The notes: generated by a model not told the origin, from the sequence alone. DNA of 64,000 nt from Candidatus Lumbricidiphila eiseniae (GCA_002529645.1 NAEP01000028.1:1-64000); one strand, 5' to 3'; positions 35,501 through 45,723 are shown, counted from the stretch's first letter. Program-made: numbers and translations.

Positions 35501-36859
35501 ATGGCTCGGCTTTTCGGAACGGACGGTGTTCGCGGACTCGCGAACCGTGAGCTCACCGCGAACCTTGCGCTGAGCTTAGCGCAGGCCGCCGCCGCCGTGT
35601 TGACACAGGGGCGGCACGCTGAGGAGGTTCGCACTGCCCACCGTCGGCCGGTTGCTGTTATTGCACGCGACCCACGGGTATCCGGCGAATTTCTGGCTGC
35701 TGCGGTTGCTGCGGGACTTGCAAGTTCGGGAGTGGACGTCCAGGACGCGGGAGTTATTCCGACCCCGGCGCTTGCCTATCTCATCAACTCGATCCGTGCG
35801 GACTTCGGCGTTATGGTCTCCGCCTCGCACAACCCGGCACCCGATAACGGCATCAAGTTCTTCTCTTTCGGGGGGACGAAGCTGCCTGATCTGGTGGAAG
35901 ATAGGATCGAGTCTTTTCTGCACAAGCCAACCCTTGCGCCGATCGGTGGGGATGTCGGACGCATTCGCCGCTTTGCGGACGCCGAAGATCGCTACGTTGT
36001 TCATCTCCTCGGCAGCCTCCCTAACCGACTTGAGGGGTTACATGTTGTTGTTGACTGTGCCCACGGTGCCGCCGCAGGCGTCGCGCCCGATGCCTTCCGG
36101 GGCGCCGGTGCGCGGGTAACGGTGGTCGGGGCGGAACCCGACGGGTTAAACATCAATGACGGCGTTGGTTCGACCCACCTTGACCATGTCCGTGCCGCCG
36201 TATTGCGGCACGGAGCGGATGTCGGGATCGCGCACGACGGCGACGCCGACCGGTGTCTCGCGGTGGATGCCACGGGCGGTGTCGTTGATGGCGATATCAT
36301 CATGGCAATCCTCGCCGTGTCTATGAAGGAGCGCGGCACCCTCACCAACGACACGCTCGTCACGACCGTTATGTCCAACCTCGGTCTCAAGCGTGCGATG
36401 GCCGAGCACGGTATTCGGGTGATTGAGACCCGGGTCGGCGACCGTTACGTGCTGGAGGAGCTCAATGAGCACGGGCTCGCGCTCGGCGGTGAGCAGTCCG
36501 GCCACATCATTATGGCCGAGTATGCGACCACCGGTGACGGCGTGCTCGCGGGCCTACACCTGGTTGCAGAGATGGCTCGCACAGGAAAGACCCTCGCCGA
36601 GCTCGCACGGGTGATGAGGGTGTATCCGCAGGTGCTTACGAATGTGCGCGGGGTGCGGCACACACAGGTGCACGAGTCGGAGGTGGTGTCGCGGGCGGTG
36701 GTCGCTGCTGAAGCAGAACTGGGCGACTCCGGTCGGGTGCTGTTGCGCCCTTCGGGCACTGAGCCCATGGTGCGGGTGATGGTCGAGGCATCCGAGCAGG
36801 ATGTCGCGGAGCATCATGCCGCCGTGCTCGCGGATGTGGTTCGGGCCGAACTCGGGTAG
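35501..36859 (+). CDS. glmM: phosphoglucosamine mutase
   Basis: Converts glucosamine-6-phosphate to glucosamine-1-phosphate for cell-wall precursor synthesis. 452 residues from the ATG at 35501 ([15 protein letters not shown], as in relatives); an in-frame GTG at 35486 would add five residues and has AGAGG upstream. The phosphoserine loop is [13 protein letters not shown], the metal loop [11 protein letters not shown], and the phosphate-binding end [12 protein letters not shown]. Starts 20 bases after rpsI and is likely in its operon. Confidence 0.97.
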   Translation: MARLFGTDGVRGLANRELTANLALSLAQAAAAVLTQGRHAEEVRTAHRRPVAVIARDPRVSGEFLAAAVAAGLASSGVDVQDAGVIPTPALAYLINSIRADFGVMVSASHNPAPDNGIKFFSFGGTKLPDLVEDRIESFLHKPTLAPIGGDVGRIRRFADAEDRYVVHLLGSLPNRLEGLHVVVDCAHGAAAGVAPDAFRGAGARVTVVGAEPDGLNINDGVGSTHLDHVRAAVLRHGADVGIAHDGDADRCLAVDATGGVVDGDIIMAILAVSMKERGTLTNDTLVTTVMSNLGLKRAMAEHGIRVIETRVGDRYVLEELNEHGLALGGEQSGHIIMAEYATTGDGVLAGLHLVAEMARTGKTLAELARVMRVYPQVLTNVRGVRHTQVHESEVVSRAVVAAEAELGDSGRVLLRPSGTEPMVRVMVEASEQDVAEHHAAVLADVVRAELG

Positions 36860-36876
36860 GAATGATCGAATCCGGG

Positions 36877-37902
36877 TTAGCGGCTCGCGATTGTTGACCC
36901 ACGAATTACCAGTCGGACAGGGAGGTTTTTCGACCCAGCCGAGGTGTCCGTGCCATCCATTGCATCGAACACCTGATGGGCTGCAAGCCGTCCGAGTTCC
37001 TCAAGATTTGCGTCAATTGTGCTCAACTGGGGACGCGAGTTGAGCGCTAACACATCCCAGTTGTCGTAGCCAATGACAGCAATGTCTTCTGGCACCCGTC
37101 GGCCCATGTCGCGCGCGGTGTCAAGAACACCGCGCGCGATCTGGTCTGAAGCGCAGGCAATAGCGTCGATGTCGGGGTGGCGCTCCAGCAGCATTGCCGC
37201 CGCGTCGCGCCCCCACGCTTCGGACCACTGGGAAAGCAGTGGTGGCCCGACCAGTTCCAGCCCCGCGGCATCCAGCGCCTGCCGAATTCCCTGAACACGG
37301 TTCTGTGTAGCGGCGAATGTTGGGTCGCCGGAGATGTGGGCGATCCTCGTGCGGCCGCACGCAATGAGGTGTTCGACCTGGATGCGACCGCCCATCACCT
37401 CGTCCGAGGTAAGCGATGTGTCCCGTGGATCTTCACTGGGGGCATAGGCGTAGACAACCGGAACGGGAATGTCTTGGCCGAGCGAGGGTCGTGGATTGGT
37501 ACTCGGTCCCACGACAATGATTCCGTCAACATGACGCACAAGGAGGGCTTTGAGATGGTGCTGTTCGCGGATCTGGTCACCGCGGGCATCACACAGGAAT
37601 GCGTTGACCCGGCCCGTTCCGAACGCATTTTCCGCTCCCATGAGAATGGGGATCATGAACCGGCCTTCAAGGTCACCGGTAAGAATTCCGACCGTGCCGG
37701 AGCGGTCTGCGGAGAGGCCTTTTGCCATGGGGTTGGGACTGAAATCAAGTTCGGCGGCGGCGGCCAGGATGCGCTGCCTCGTTGCCGGAGCAACATCAAA
37801 ACGCCCGTTGAGCGCCTTTGATGCGGTGGCAATCGACACGTCGGCGCGACGAGCCACATCGCTCAGGGTCGTTGCTCGACCCGCGGTGCCGCTGGACGAC
37901 AT
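36877..37902 (-). CDS. LacI-family regulator of the arabinoside importer
   Basis: 341 residues. The N-terminal helix-turn-helix reads TTLSDVARRADVSIATASKALNGR, followed by the hinge FSPNPMAKGLSADRSGTVG. The periplasmic-binding-protein-like effector domain covers residues 65-341 (IGYDNWDVLALNSRPQLSTID). It is divergent from the sugar-transport operon, with 199 bases between the two starts, and a palindrome that fits its family lies over the start point of that operon. An arabinose-derived effector is inferred from the neighbours, not shown. Confidence 0.93.
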   Translation of the reverse strand: MSSSGTAGRATTLSDVARRADVSIATASKALNGRFDVAPATRQRILAAAAELDFSPNPMAKGLSADRSGTVGILTGDLEGRFMIPILMGAENAFGTGRVNAFLCDARGDQIREQHHLKALLVRHVDGIIVVGPSTNPRPSLGQDIPVPVVYAYAPSEDPRDTSLTSDEVMGGRIQVEHLIACGRTRIAHISGDPTFAATQNRVQGIRQALDAAGLELVGPPLLSQWSEAWGRDAAAMLLERHPDIDAIACASDQIARGVLDTARDMGRRVPEDIAVIGYDNWDVLALNSRPQLSTIDANLEELGRLAAHQVFDAMDGTDTSAGSKNLPVRLVIRGSTIASR

Positions 37903-37939
37903 TCGACCTCCTCGTCCGGGGACATATCGAAAATACCAC

Positions 37940-37968
37940 TTGATTGTGGGGGCAGGGGTGGGTATAAG
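37940..37968 (+). promoter_or_regulatory. promoter of the sugar ABC-GH127 operon
   Basis: TTGATT at 37940-37945 and TATAAG at 37963-37968 with a 17-nt spacer, in a locally AT-rich stretch. Transcription would start close to 37975. Confidence 0.7.
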
Positions 37969-37977
37969 ATATTTCTA

Positions 37978-37991
37978 CGAAAACGGTTTCG
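37978..37991. promoter_or_regulatory. LacI-type operator over the transcription start
   Basis: CGAAAACGGTTTCG has 5-bp perfect arms (CGAAA/TTTCG) around a central CG-containing core, the usual layout for LacI-family sites. A second GTTTCGAAC palindrome begins at 37995. The position just after the -10 box is suited to repression. Confidence 0.65.
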
Positions 37992-38101
37992 ATAGTTTCG
38001 AACCGCGGCTGCAACGACCGGATGTCCACGATGGTAGATGTCCACAGTGGTAGTGGTCGCAGCACCCCTCTCAACGATGAGCAAGCAATGAGGAGAATTC
38101 A

Positions 38102-39400
38102 ATGACGCACTCTCAACATCGCACGCCGCTGCGCGCGATTGTGACCACCCTTGTGACCGTTGCCCTCGCGGGCAGCTTGACCGCGTGTTCCACGACAGGT
38201 TCCACGTCAACTCCGGGAAAGGCAATCCCGGCAACCGGGGTAGACGACGGAACCACCCTGAAGCTCTGGACGCGCGCCACGGTTGAAAGACAGGCGAGGA
38301 AGCTTGTCAACGCATACAACTCCTCGCACAAAAACCAGGTTGACTTGACCGTCGTGCCGTTCGAGGATTACGTCACAAAGGTGGGAGCGGCGGCGGGCGC
38401 GGGCGGTCTTCCTGATCTTTTCGCGGCGGACATTGTCTACATTCCCAACTGGGTGAAGCAGGGGCTCTACCAGGACATCACCCCTCACATCGATGCTCTT
38501 GCTTTCAAAGATAAGATCAATCAGGGGCACCTGACGGCTGGCGTCTACAACAACAAGGAGCACGTTCTGCCCTTTGTTCTTGACCTGTCAATGATGCTGT
38601 GGAACAAGACCTTGTTCAAAGAAGCCGGGCTGGATCCCGACGCGGCACCGAAAACCCTCGCTGAGGTGACCAAGAGCGCAAAAGCGATCCAGGCCTTGAA
38701 CAAACCCGGGGTTTACGGCACCGCGCTGGGACTCAACTGCGGTGGTTGCCTGGTGTTCACCGGTTTTCCCAGTGTCTGGGCCAGCGGCAATCAGGTGCTC
38801 AGCGCAGACGGAACACAGTCACTGCTTGCAAACAACGCCGCAAAAGCCATGTACACCCAGTGGCGCGATCTGTGGTTATCCGGTGCGGTTCTTCCGAGTT
38901 CCAGGGATGAAAACGGTGCCACCTGGACGGCCGGATTCAACGACGGCAAAGTTGGCGTGCAGATGTACCCCGCCACGCTGCTTCCCTCGATCACGTTTGA
39001 TGCCGGTGTGGCTGGCATTCCGGGTCCGGATGGCGGTGCCTCCACGTTTGTCGGCGGCGACGGAATCGGGGTGTCGAAGGATTCGAAGAAGGTGGCACAG
39101 GCGTGGAGCTTCCTCAGTTGGACCATGTCGGAGGATGCCCAGGTGGGCGTGTTGGCAAAGGATGGCTCTGTGGTTTCTCGGTCTGACTTCGCGGACAACC
39201 AGTACGCTCTCACGGATCCTCGTCTTGTGACTATCAATCAGGTCGCCGCGAAGGGGGAGACGCCAATCGCGGTGAACTTCCAACAGACCTTCAATGCCCC
39301 CGGGAGTCCCTGGCTTACCCTCGTGCGAAACGAGGTGCTGGGTAAGGGGGGAACGGTTGATGCAGATAACGCGGGGCTAAACGCAACGCTCGGTCAGTAA
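38102..39400 (+). CDS. sugar ABC transporter substrate-binding lipoprotein
   Basis: 432 residues. A signal peptide ends in the lipobox LTACS (Cys near residue 29), so the protein should be anchored to the outer face of the membrane. The rest is a family-1 extracellular solute-binding domain (DGTTLKLWTRATVERQARKLVNAYN, VPFEDYVTKVGAAAGAGGLPDLFAADIV). AGGAGAATTCA precedes the ATG. With the two permeases and a GH127 enzyme downstream, the ligand is probably an arabinose-containing oligosaccharide. Confidence 0.94.
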   Translation: MTHSQHRTPLRAIVTTLVTVALAGSLTACSTTGSTSTPGKAIPATGVDDGTTLKLWTRATVERQARKLVNAYNSSHKNQVDLTVVPFEDYVTKVGAAAGAGGLPDLFAADIVYIPNWVKQGLYQDITPHIDALAFKDKINQGHLTAGVYNNKEHVLPFVLDLSMMLWNKTLFKEAGLDPDAAPKTLAEVTKSAKAIQALNKPGVYGTALGLNCGGCLVFTGFPSVWASGNQVLSADGTQSLLANNAAKAMYTQWRDLWLSGAVLPSSRDENGATWTAGFNDGKVGVQMYPATLLPSITFDAGVAGIPGPDGGASTFVGGDGIGVSKDSKKVAQAWSFLSWTMSEDAQVGVLAKDGSVVSRSDFADNQYALTDPRLVTINQVAAKGETPIAVNFQQTFNAPGSPWLTLVRNEVLGKGGTVDADNAGLNATLGQ

Positions 39401-39487
39401 ACAGGCTGGGTGGCCGTCCGGGTTGACGACCACCCACATCCCTATTTTGTTTCCGCATCCCCGTCTCGTCTCCGTGAAAGGCATGAT

Positions 39488-40405
39488 ATGGCCATTACTG
39501 CTTCCGATTCTTTTGGGGTGAGGGCATTGGCGCATCGGGTCAAGGGGCCACGCTACGCCCTCCTGGGGTGGCTCTATGCAACACCAACTGCCCTCTTTGT
39601 TATCGGTCTTTTTATAATTCCGGTATTGCTCGTCTTTCAGATGTCTGGATCAGACTGGCCGCTATTCACTGGAAATCAAGGTTGGAACATCCCGTCCAAC
39701 TATCAACACGCCGTCACGGTCAGACTTTTCTGGGAATCTATCCGGTTCACCCTGGTATACACCGTCATCACGACAGTTTTTCTTCTTCTTCTTGCGCTCG
39801 GCCTGGCCATGTTGGTCCAAGAATCCACTCGGTGGAAAAGTGTGCTGCGTACTGCCTTTCTCGTGCCGAGTGCCCTCGGGCTCGCGTCAGCTTCACTGCT
39901 CTTCTACGTACTTTACTCGCCGGTCGCTGGACCGTTTTCAGATCTGATGGACTCAGGGGGATTTACATTTCTCGGCACGCCCCAGGGGGCGCTCTGGTCG
40001 ACGGTTTTTCTCGTCATCTGGCGCTACGCTGGTTTCTACATGCTCCTGATGCTTGTTGGGTTTCAGGGTATTCCTGACGAGGTGTACGACGCTGCGCGTA
40101 TCGATGGTGCATCCCGTTGGAACACATTTCGCTATGTCACAGTGCCGCTGCTGCGACCCACTTTTGCACTGACCACAGTGCTCAGTGTCACGGGTTCACT
40201 TCTTGCATTTGAGCAGTTCTATATCCTGACCAAGGGCGGCCCTGATAACAGCACAATCACCGTTGTGCAACTCATCTATAACGTCGCATTCCAGGGCCAG
40301 AACAACCTGGGTGTCGCTGGCGCTCTATCGGTGATCGTTCTCGGTGCACTCATCGTCATCAACGTGTTCCAGCTGCGTGCCTTTCGCAGCCCTGCCGAGA
40401 GGTGA
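39488..40405 (+). CDS. sugar ABC transporter permease (MalF type)
   Basis: 305 residues from the ATG at 39488; an open frame upstream of it overlaps the spacer and is rejected. Six hydrophobic segments. The EAA loop that contacts the ATPase reads EVYDAARIDGASRWNTFRYVTVPLLRP (about residues 198-224). It pairs with the next gene. Confidence 0.94.
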   Translation: MAITASDSFGVRALAHRVKGPRYALLGWLYATPTALFVIGLFIIPVLLVFQMSGSDWPLFTGNQGWNIPSNYQHAVTVRLFWESIRFTLVYTVITTVFLLLLALGLAMLVQESTRWKSVLRTAFLVPSALGLASASLLFYVLYSPVAGPFSDLMDSGGFTFLGTPQGALWSTVFLVIWRYAGFYMLLMLVGFQGIPDEVYDAARIDGASRWNTFRYVTVPLLRPTFALTTVLSVTGSLLAFEQFYILTKGGPDNSTITVVQLIYNVAFQGQNNLGVAGALSVIVLGALIVINVFQLRAFRSPAER

Positions 40406-40408
40406 AAC

Positions 40409-41302
40409 ATGAGCATAACCCCTACCGCTAAGACATCTCTGTCTCTCCCCGGTGACAACGTCCGGGAACCCGGCCGCACCCGTACGCAACGACTGTTCTG
40501 GGGAATCCCGTACGGGATCTTTACCACTGCCCTTGCTCTCCTTTTTATTGGCCCGATGATCTGGACCGCCGTCTCGTCGGTTGCACCCAGTCCTGGCACC
40601 GCCCAGACACACGGATGGGGACTTGGTAACTATGTTCAGCTCGCTACTTTCCAAGCGGGCATTATTACCTACATCGCTAACTCTCTCTTTGTCTCACTGC
40701 TCACCGTCGCTCTCACACTTTTTATCTCGCTTACCGGTGGGTACGCCTTTGCCAGATTCAAGTTCCCGGGAAAAAACGTGTTATTTCTCAGCACGATTGC
40801 CATTTTGATGGTTCCGTACAGCACTCTTTTGATTCCGCTCTATGTGCTACTAAACAGCGTCGGTCTGCAGAATTCACTCGTCGGAGTTTCTCTTGTGCTG
40901 ACGATGTTCCAGCTTCCCTTCTCAATGTTTATGATGCGAATTTCATTCGAGTCTGTTCCCCGGGAGATCGACGACGCTGCCATGGTGGACGGATGTTCGA
41001 CATTCAGCACCCTCCGACGTGTACTCATTCCTGCGGTTAAGCCAGGCCTGATCACGGTGGGACTTTTTGCATTCCTGACGGCATGGAATGATTTTGTTGC
41101 TCCGCTCATTCTCATCAACGATTCCGACAAAATTACCCTGCCGCTTGCGGTTGCAAATGTGCGCATACAAGCACAGGGTGTTGTGAACTATGGAGTCACA
41201 GAAGCCGGTGTTGTCGTACTCGCTTTTCCCTGCATCATCCTGTTTCTTGTTCTCCAACGCCACTATGTCCGCGGCTTTATGTCCGGCGCCTTTAAGGGGT
41301 AG
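40409..41302 (+). CDS. sugar ABC transporter permease (MalG type)
   Basis: 297 residues, starting 3 bases after the previous gene. Six hydrophobic segments and the EAA loop PREIDDAAMVDGCSTFSTLRRVLIPAVKPG (about residues 188-217). No ATP-binding subunit is in the cluster, so a shared MsiK/MsmK-like ATPase encoded elsewhere must energise the importer. Confidence 0.94.
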   Translation: MSITPTAKTSLSLPGDNVREPGRTRTQRLFWGIPYGIFTTALALLFIGPMIWTAVSSVAPSPGTAQTHGWGLGNYVQLATFQAGIITYIANSLFVSLLTVALTLFISLTGGYAFARFKFPGKNVLFLSTIAILMVPYSTLLIPLYVLLNSVGLQNSLVGVSLVLTMFQLPFSMFMMRISFESVPREIDDAAMVDGCSTFSTLRRVLIPAVKPGLITVGLFAFLTAWNDFVAPLILINDSDKITLPLAVANVRIQAQGVVNYGVTEAGVVVLAFPCIILFLVLQRHYVRGFMSGAFKG

Positions 41303-41304
41303 CG

Positions 41305-43239
41305 ATGCCATCAGTAACTTTCACCACCACGCCCGCTCCGGTTCTGCCATCACGCGGCACCCTGCGCCCGCTCGGCTTGAACGAGGTTCGTATCACCGGC
41401 GGATTCTGGGGCAGGCGCCAGGAACTCAACCACGACGCAACACTCACCCACATTGGGAACCGGCTTGAGTCAGAAGGGTGGCTGTCGAACTTTGATCTTG
41501 CAGCAGCAGGGATGCTCCCGCAGGGACGCAGGGGTGCCGTATTTGCTGATTCCGAGGTGTACAAATACCTGGAAGCACTTGCCTGGGAGATCGCCCGCTC
41601 CGGCAGCGAGAGACTGGAGGGCACATTTCGCTCGATCGTCACTCGCGTTGCGGCAGCCCAAGAACCGGACGGCTACCTCAACACCAGTGTTGGTCGTACC
41701 GGACAGATTCCGCGCTGGTCTGATCTCGAATGGGGTCACGAACTCTACTGTCTCGGACACCTCTTCCAGGCTGCGGTCGCTCGCGTGCGAACCCGCCCGG
41801 ATGCCGACGACGGCCTGGTGCAGATCGCACGCCGAGCGGCGGACCTCGTCTGTGAGGTCTTCGGGAACGGGGGCATCGAATCGGTTTGTGGTCACCCCGT
41901 GGTCGAGGTTGGACTTGTGGAACTGGGCCGCGCACTCACCACTCAACGCTACGCACACCAGGCGCGCTTGTTCATCGAGCGCCGTGGCCGCCGCACACTC
42001 AATGACATTGAGTGGAGTCGAAAGTACTTCCAGGACGACGTATCGGTCAGAGACACTGAAGTTCTCCACGGACACGCGGTACGGGCAAATTACCTCGCGG
42101 CGGGTGCCGTTGACGTCGCCATCGAAACCGGCGACGAGGAACTTCTCGCCTCTCTCCGGCAGCAGTGGTCGCACACCATCGCCCGACGAACCTACCTCAC
42201 GGGTGGACAGGGGTCGCACCACCAAGACGAAGCGTTCGGTGAAGACTGGGAGCTGCCCTCCGATCGCGCCTACTCGGAGACATGCGCCGGAATTGGTTCG
42301 ATCATGTTCTCATGGCGGCTGCTGCTGGCCTCCGGCGAACCGGTGTACGCCGACCTCATAGAGCGGACGCTGTACAACGTTGTTGCGGCGGCGCTCAGCC
42401 GAGACGGCCGTTCGTTCTACTATACAAATACACTTCACCAGCGTGTTCCGGGAACCCCGGCTGACCCTGACCGAACGTGGCCACGGGCCTCATCATCTCT
42501 TCGCGCGCCGTGGTTCGAGGTCTCATGCTGTCCCCCGAACATTGCACGCACCCTGGCGAGTCTCGATGCCTACGTTGCCTCGGTCAACGGTGACGGAGTT
42601 CAACTGCATCAGTATGCTCCCGCCGAAGTGCGGACGCACCTCGAAGACGGACAGAGTGTCCAGTTTGACGTTGACACGGTGTACCCGGAAAACGGTCGGG
42701 TGCTCATCACGATCCGCAGCGACAGTTCACAACCGTGGAATCTTAGCCTGCGTGTGCCAGCCTGGGCTTACGGAACTCGGCTGCGTGTGCAGACCACGGA
42801 TGGTGAGAGTGAGGAAAAGACCGTCGAGCCTGGAATCGTTAGCGTGCGCCGAGCATTCCGGGCCGGTGATCACGTTGAGCTGACCCTGCCAATGCAACCC
42901 CGTATCTCGAAACCTGATCCGCGTATTGATGCGATCCGCCAGTGCGTCGCAATCGAGCGAGGGCCGCTTGTGCTCGCTGTCGAATCAGTCGACCTCGCGA
43001 CAAGCGATGATGTTTCTGCGGTGGCGATCGACCTGCGATCACAACCGCACGAACGGGACGGTCGCGTGTGGATATCGCTCAGGATCGGTCACGATAGCGA
43101 CCGTGACTGGCCGTACGGAACACCCGATGGTGCGACCGCCGAACGTGCTGCTGAGGTCCCTCTCATTCCCTATTACGACCGGGCCAACCGCGGGTTATCC
43201 ACCATGCGCATCTGGTTACCCGTGCTGGAGCCCTGTTAG
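41305..43239 (+). CDS. GH127 beta-L-arabinofuranosidase
   Basis: 644 residues, matching the all-helical family GH127. Aligned by eye with bifidobacterial HypBA1, the zinc-thiolate catalytic set is complete: Glu309 as acid/base, Glu325 and Cys327 (in YSETCAG), and Cys408-Cys409 (in SCCPPN) with Cys408 as nucleophile. No signal peptide is visible, so it acts in the cytoplasm on imported oligosaccharides and would release L-arabinose. It starts 3 bases after the permease gene and is last in this operon. A related GH146-like or other furanosidase specificity cannot be excluded from sequence alone. Confidence 0.9.
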   Translation: MPSVTFTTTPAPVLPSRGTLRPLGLNEVRITGGFWGRRQELNHDATLTHIGNRLESEGWLSNFDLAAAGMLPQGRRGAVFADSEVYKYLEALAWEIARSGSERLEGTFRSIVTRVAAAQEPDGYLNTSVGRTGQIPRWSDLEWGHELYCLGHLFQAAVARVRTRPDADDGLVQIARRAADLVCEVFGNGGIESVCGHPVVEVGLVELGRALTTQRYAHQARLFIERRGRRTLNDIEWSRKYFQDDVSVRDTEVLHGHAVRANYLAAGAVDVAIETGDEELLASLRQQWSHTIARRTYLTGGQGSHHQDEAFGEDWELPSDRAYSETCAGIGSIMFSWRLLLASGEPVYADLIERTLYNVVAAALSRDGRSFYYTNTLHQRVPGTPADPDRTWPRASSSLRAPWFEVSCCPPNIARTLASLDAYVASVNGDGVQLHQYAPAEVRTHLEDGQSVQFDVDTVYPENGRVLITIRSDSSQPWNLSLRVPAWAYGTRLRVQTTDGESEEKTVEPGIVSVRRAFRAGDHVELTLPMQPRISKPDPRIDAIRQCVAIERGPLVLAVESVDLATSDDVSAVAIDLRSQPHERDGRVWISLRIGHDSDRDWPYGTPDGATAERAAEVPLIPYYDRANRGLSTMRIWLPVLEPC

Positions 43240-43242
43240 ATA

Positions 43243-43326
43243 ACAGAACCCCTGCTGTGAGGATGGCCCCGTTGTTGTTATAAGAGACCACACCGGTCTA
43301 CAGAACCCCTGTTGTGAGGATGGCCC
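43243..43326. repeat. two 27-nt repeats between GH127 and coaA
   Basis: Units at 43243-43269 and 43300-43326 differ at one base and are separated by 30 nt (57-nt period). Each runs from ACAGAACCCCTG to GAGGATGGCCC. The end GGATGGCCC resembles the GGATGGTCCC end of actinobacterial type I-E CRISPR repeats. Both flanking genes point at this spot, so a role in termination is also possible, but no T-run is present. Confidence 0.55.
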
Positions 43327-43385
43327 AATAACCAGAGTTCCTGTCGAGCTGACTGTGTGCGGCCGGGGCCGGACATCCCGCCCTG

Positions 43386-44342
43386 TTACAGCTTGCGCAG
43401 CAACACGTTGGATACCGCGTGGTTTGTCCCTTTGCGCAGCACGAGCGAGGCTCGCGAGCGCGTCGGCAGGATGTTGTGCACGAGGTTAGGCTCGTTGATG
43501 CCCTGCCACAGTTCCCGAGCCTGCGCTCGTGCTTCCTGTTCACTGAGGGTCGCGTAGCGGTGGAAGTAGGAGCGTGGGTGTGTGAAGGCACCGCGCTGCA
43601 GCCTGAGAAATCGTTCCTCGTACCAGTGCGCGATATCGCGGGTCCGGGCATCCACATAGATCGTGAAATCAAAGAGGTCGCTGACCGCAAGGTGTGTGCC
43701 GGGCACCGCCGGTTGCAGCACATTGAGGCCCTCGATGATGAGCACGTCGGGGCGATGCACTTCGGTTTGTGTGCCGGGAACAATGTCGTATTCGAGGTGC
43801 GAATAGCACGGTGCCGACACAGAGGCGGCTCCCGATTTGATGTCGCTGACAAAACGCAGGAGTGCCCGCCGATCGTATGACTCGGGGAAGCCTTTGCGCA
43901 TCATGAGGCCGCGCCGCTCCAACTCGGCGTTGGAGTAGAGGAAACCGTCGGTCGTGACCAGCTCCACGCGCGGTGTCCCCTCCCAGCGTGAGAGCAACTC
44001 TCGCAACAGTCGCGAGATCGTCGACTTGCCCACCGCTACCGACCCCGCGACGCCGATCACAAAGGGGGTCGATTCGGATGGCTCTCGCAGGAAGTCACTC
44101 GTGACACGGTGGAGATTCTGGGTGCTCGTCGCGTAAAGGTTGAGAAGGCGGCTCAGTGGCAGATAGACCTCGGCAACCTCAAACTCATCGAGTAACTCAC
44201 CAAGACCGCGGAGTTGCTCAAGCTCCTCCTCTCGCAGGGGCGACTCCATCGTTGGTGTCAGGGCCGCCCAGTCTGCGCGATTGATCTCGATGAAGGGCGA
44301 GGGATGGGGTGTGTGCGGCGAGGAGCGCTGCGGAGCCGACAT
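43386..44342 (-). CDS. coaA: pantothenate kinase, type I
   Basis: Phosphorylates pantothenate, the first step of coenzyme A synthesis. 318 residues, usual for the bacterial type I enzyme. Walker A is [12 protein letters not shown] (near residues 96-107); [28 protein letters not shown] (about residues 130-157) and [10 protein letters not shown] are conserved. In related genomes it stays close to glmM; here it is separated from glmM by the sugar cluster. Confidence 0.96.
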   Translation of the reverse strand: MSAPQRSSPHTPHPSPFIEINRADWAALTPTMESPLREEELEQLRGLGELLDEFEVAEVYLPLSRLLNLYATSTQNLHRVTSDFLREPSESTPFVIGVAGSVAVGKSTISRLLRELLSRWEGTPRVELVTTDGFLYSNAELERRGLMMRKGFPESYDRRALLRFVSDIKSGAASVSAPCYSHLEYDIVPGTQTEVHRPDVLIIEGLNVLQPAVPGTHLAVSDLFDFTIYVDARTRDIAHWYEERFLRLQRGAFTHPRSYFHRYATLSEQEARAQARELWQGINEPNLVHNILPTRSRASLVLRKGTNHAVSNVLLRKL

Positions 44343-44392
44343 CCGGATATTCTAGCCGCGCGGTTCACTGCGGTGTGCTCTATGGTGAGGTC

Positions 44393-45388
44393 ATGACCGT
44401 GCCGCAGAGACACCCACCGGGGGTGCGCGAGGTCGCTGCCGCTGCCGGTGTTTCTCGACAGACGGTTTCTCGTGTGTTCAACAACCATCCGAGCATTCGG
44501 CCTGAAACACGAGCGCGGGTTGTGACCGCTATGACGGAATTGAATTTTCGGCCCAACCGGGCAGCGCGGATGTTGACAACAGCTCGGTCACGCACTATCG
44601 GCGTTCTTACTGCGTCATCGTCATCGCTGTTTGGTCCGGTGTCAAGCATTGACGCCGTTGAGAACGCGGCGCGTGATGTCGGCTATTTCCTGACCATTGC
44701 ACACGCCGTTTCACCCGATCGGGAGGGGCTTGAGGCAGCCCTCAGCAGTCTCGTGGCACAGGCGGTTGAGGGCATCGTCGTGATCGCCCCACAACAGCGA
44801 GTGCGGAATGCTATGGCGGCGGTATCGGTCGATGTTCCGTCCGTCACACTTCACGGCGCTGCTGATGAGGATGGCGTTTGTGTCGATCAATTAGAGGGCG
44901 CGCGTTTAGCAACGAAGCACCTGTTATCACGAGGTCACCGTCGCATTGCGCATGTGTGCGGGCCATCCGACTGGTTTGAAGCGCGCGTTCGACGGGAGGG
45001 CTTTCTCGCGGAAACCGAGGCCATGGGGCTGAGGGCGAGGGTGTCGGAGGAAGGTGACTGGTCCGCGGCATCCGGCGCAGCCATTGCTGCCGGGCTTCTC
45101 GACAACCGCGGTGTGACCGCAATTTTCTCAGCGAACGACCAGATGGCGCTGGGTGTGCTCCACGTTGCGCACGAGTTGGGGTTGCGCGTTCCGGAGGATC
45201 TGGCTGTGGTTGGGTTCGACGATATCCCGGAAGCTGCTTTCTTCTGGCCTCCGCTCACGACTGTGCGTCAAGATTTCGCCGAGTTGGGGCAGCGATGTAT
45301 TGCGCGCCTGGTAGCGCAGATCGAGAGCGCTCCGCTACTGCCGCGTGCTCCGGTCGCCCCGGTTCTGGTCGTCCGGGCCTCTTCGTAG
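44393..45388 (+). CDS. LacI-family regulator, probably of araBDA
   Basis: 331 residues from the ATG at 44393. Helix-turn-helix VREVAAAAGVSRQTVSRVFNNHPSIRPETR (residues about 11-40), then the sugar-binding domain ending in VVGFDDIPEAAFFWPPLTTVRQD. TATGGT stands exactly 6 nt before the ATG and no Shine-Dalgarno is well placed, which suggests a leaderless transcript. The araB promoter 360 bases downstream carries a perfect 14-nt palindrome that is a likely target. Confidence 0.92.
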   Translation: MTVPQRHPPGVREVAAAAGVSRQTVSRVFNNHPSIRPETRARVVTAMTELNFRPNRAARMLTTARSRTIGVLTASSSSLFGPVSSIDAVENAARDVGYFLTIAHAVSPDREGLEAALSSLVAQAVEGIVVIAPQQRVRNAMAAVSVDVPSVTLHGAADEDGVCVDQLEGARLATKHLLSRGHRRIAHVCGPSDWFEARVRREGFLAETEAMGLRARVSEEGDWSAASGAAIAAGLLDNRGVTAIFSANDQMALGVLHVAHELGLRVPEDLAVVGFDDIPEAAFFWPPLTTVRQDFAELGQRCIARLVAQIESAPLLPRAPVAPVLVVRASS

Positions 45389-45544
45389 CTCTGTGGCACC
45401 GGGCAAGGGCGCGGGGTGGATGCTTCGCAAGAGCGTGATGAGTCGCCCCGTGCATGTGCTGTCGGGGCAGGGCGCAGGGTGGCTCTGTCCATCACGGGCG
45501 CATGACGCAGCTCCGTTGTGTGGGGTGCAGTGGTGGTTTCGGGC

Positions 45545-45696
45545 GCGACCTCCACGCGGGTTGAGGGCAGAACGTAGCCCGGTGATCATGGAGAGGGTTA
45601 TCGTCTGCGACCTCGACGCCGGTTGAGGGCAGAACAGAGGGGATGGCGGCGAGCAGGTCGATGATGTACGACCTTCCTGCGGGTTGACGGCAGCTT
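45545..45696. repeat. three 29-nt repeats upstream of araB
   Basis: Units at 45545-45573, 45607-45635 and 45668-45696 (62- and 61-nt periods). The first two differ at two bases; the third is degenerate. Each has GACCT, then GGTTGAGGGCAG (GACGG in the third). The second unit can fold into a 7-bp stem with a GCCG loop. On the minus strand the first two begin GTTCTGCCCTC, not unlike type I-E repeats. The third unit contains the -35 box of araB. A looser pair, GGGCGCGGGGTGG and GGGCGCAGGGTGG, lies at 45407 and 45470. Confidence 0.6.
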
Positions 45697-45712
45697 CAGT
45701 GCGCGCGATACT
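45684..45712 (+). promoter_or_regulatory. promoter of araB-araD-araA
   Basis: TTGACG at 45684-45689 and GATACT at 45707-45712 with a 17-nt spacer. The start point would be near 45719, directly before the operator. Confidence 0.6.
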
Positions 45713-45723
45713 GGATGTGCCAA

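Noticed and set aside
45393-45490. Fourth and fifth units of the repeat array before araB
   Set aside because: GGGCGCGGGGTGG and GGGCGCAGGGTGG are 63 nt apart but do not align with the 29-nt units downstream, so they were mentioned only as a looser pair.
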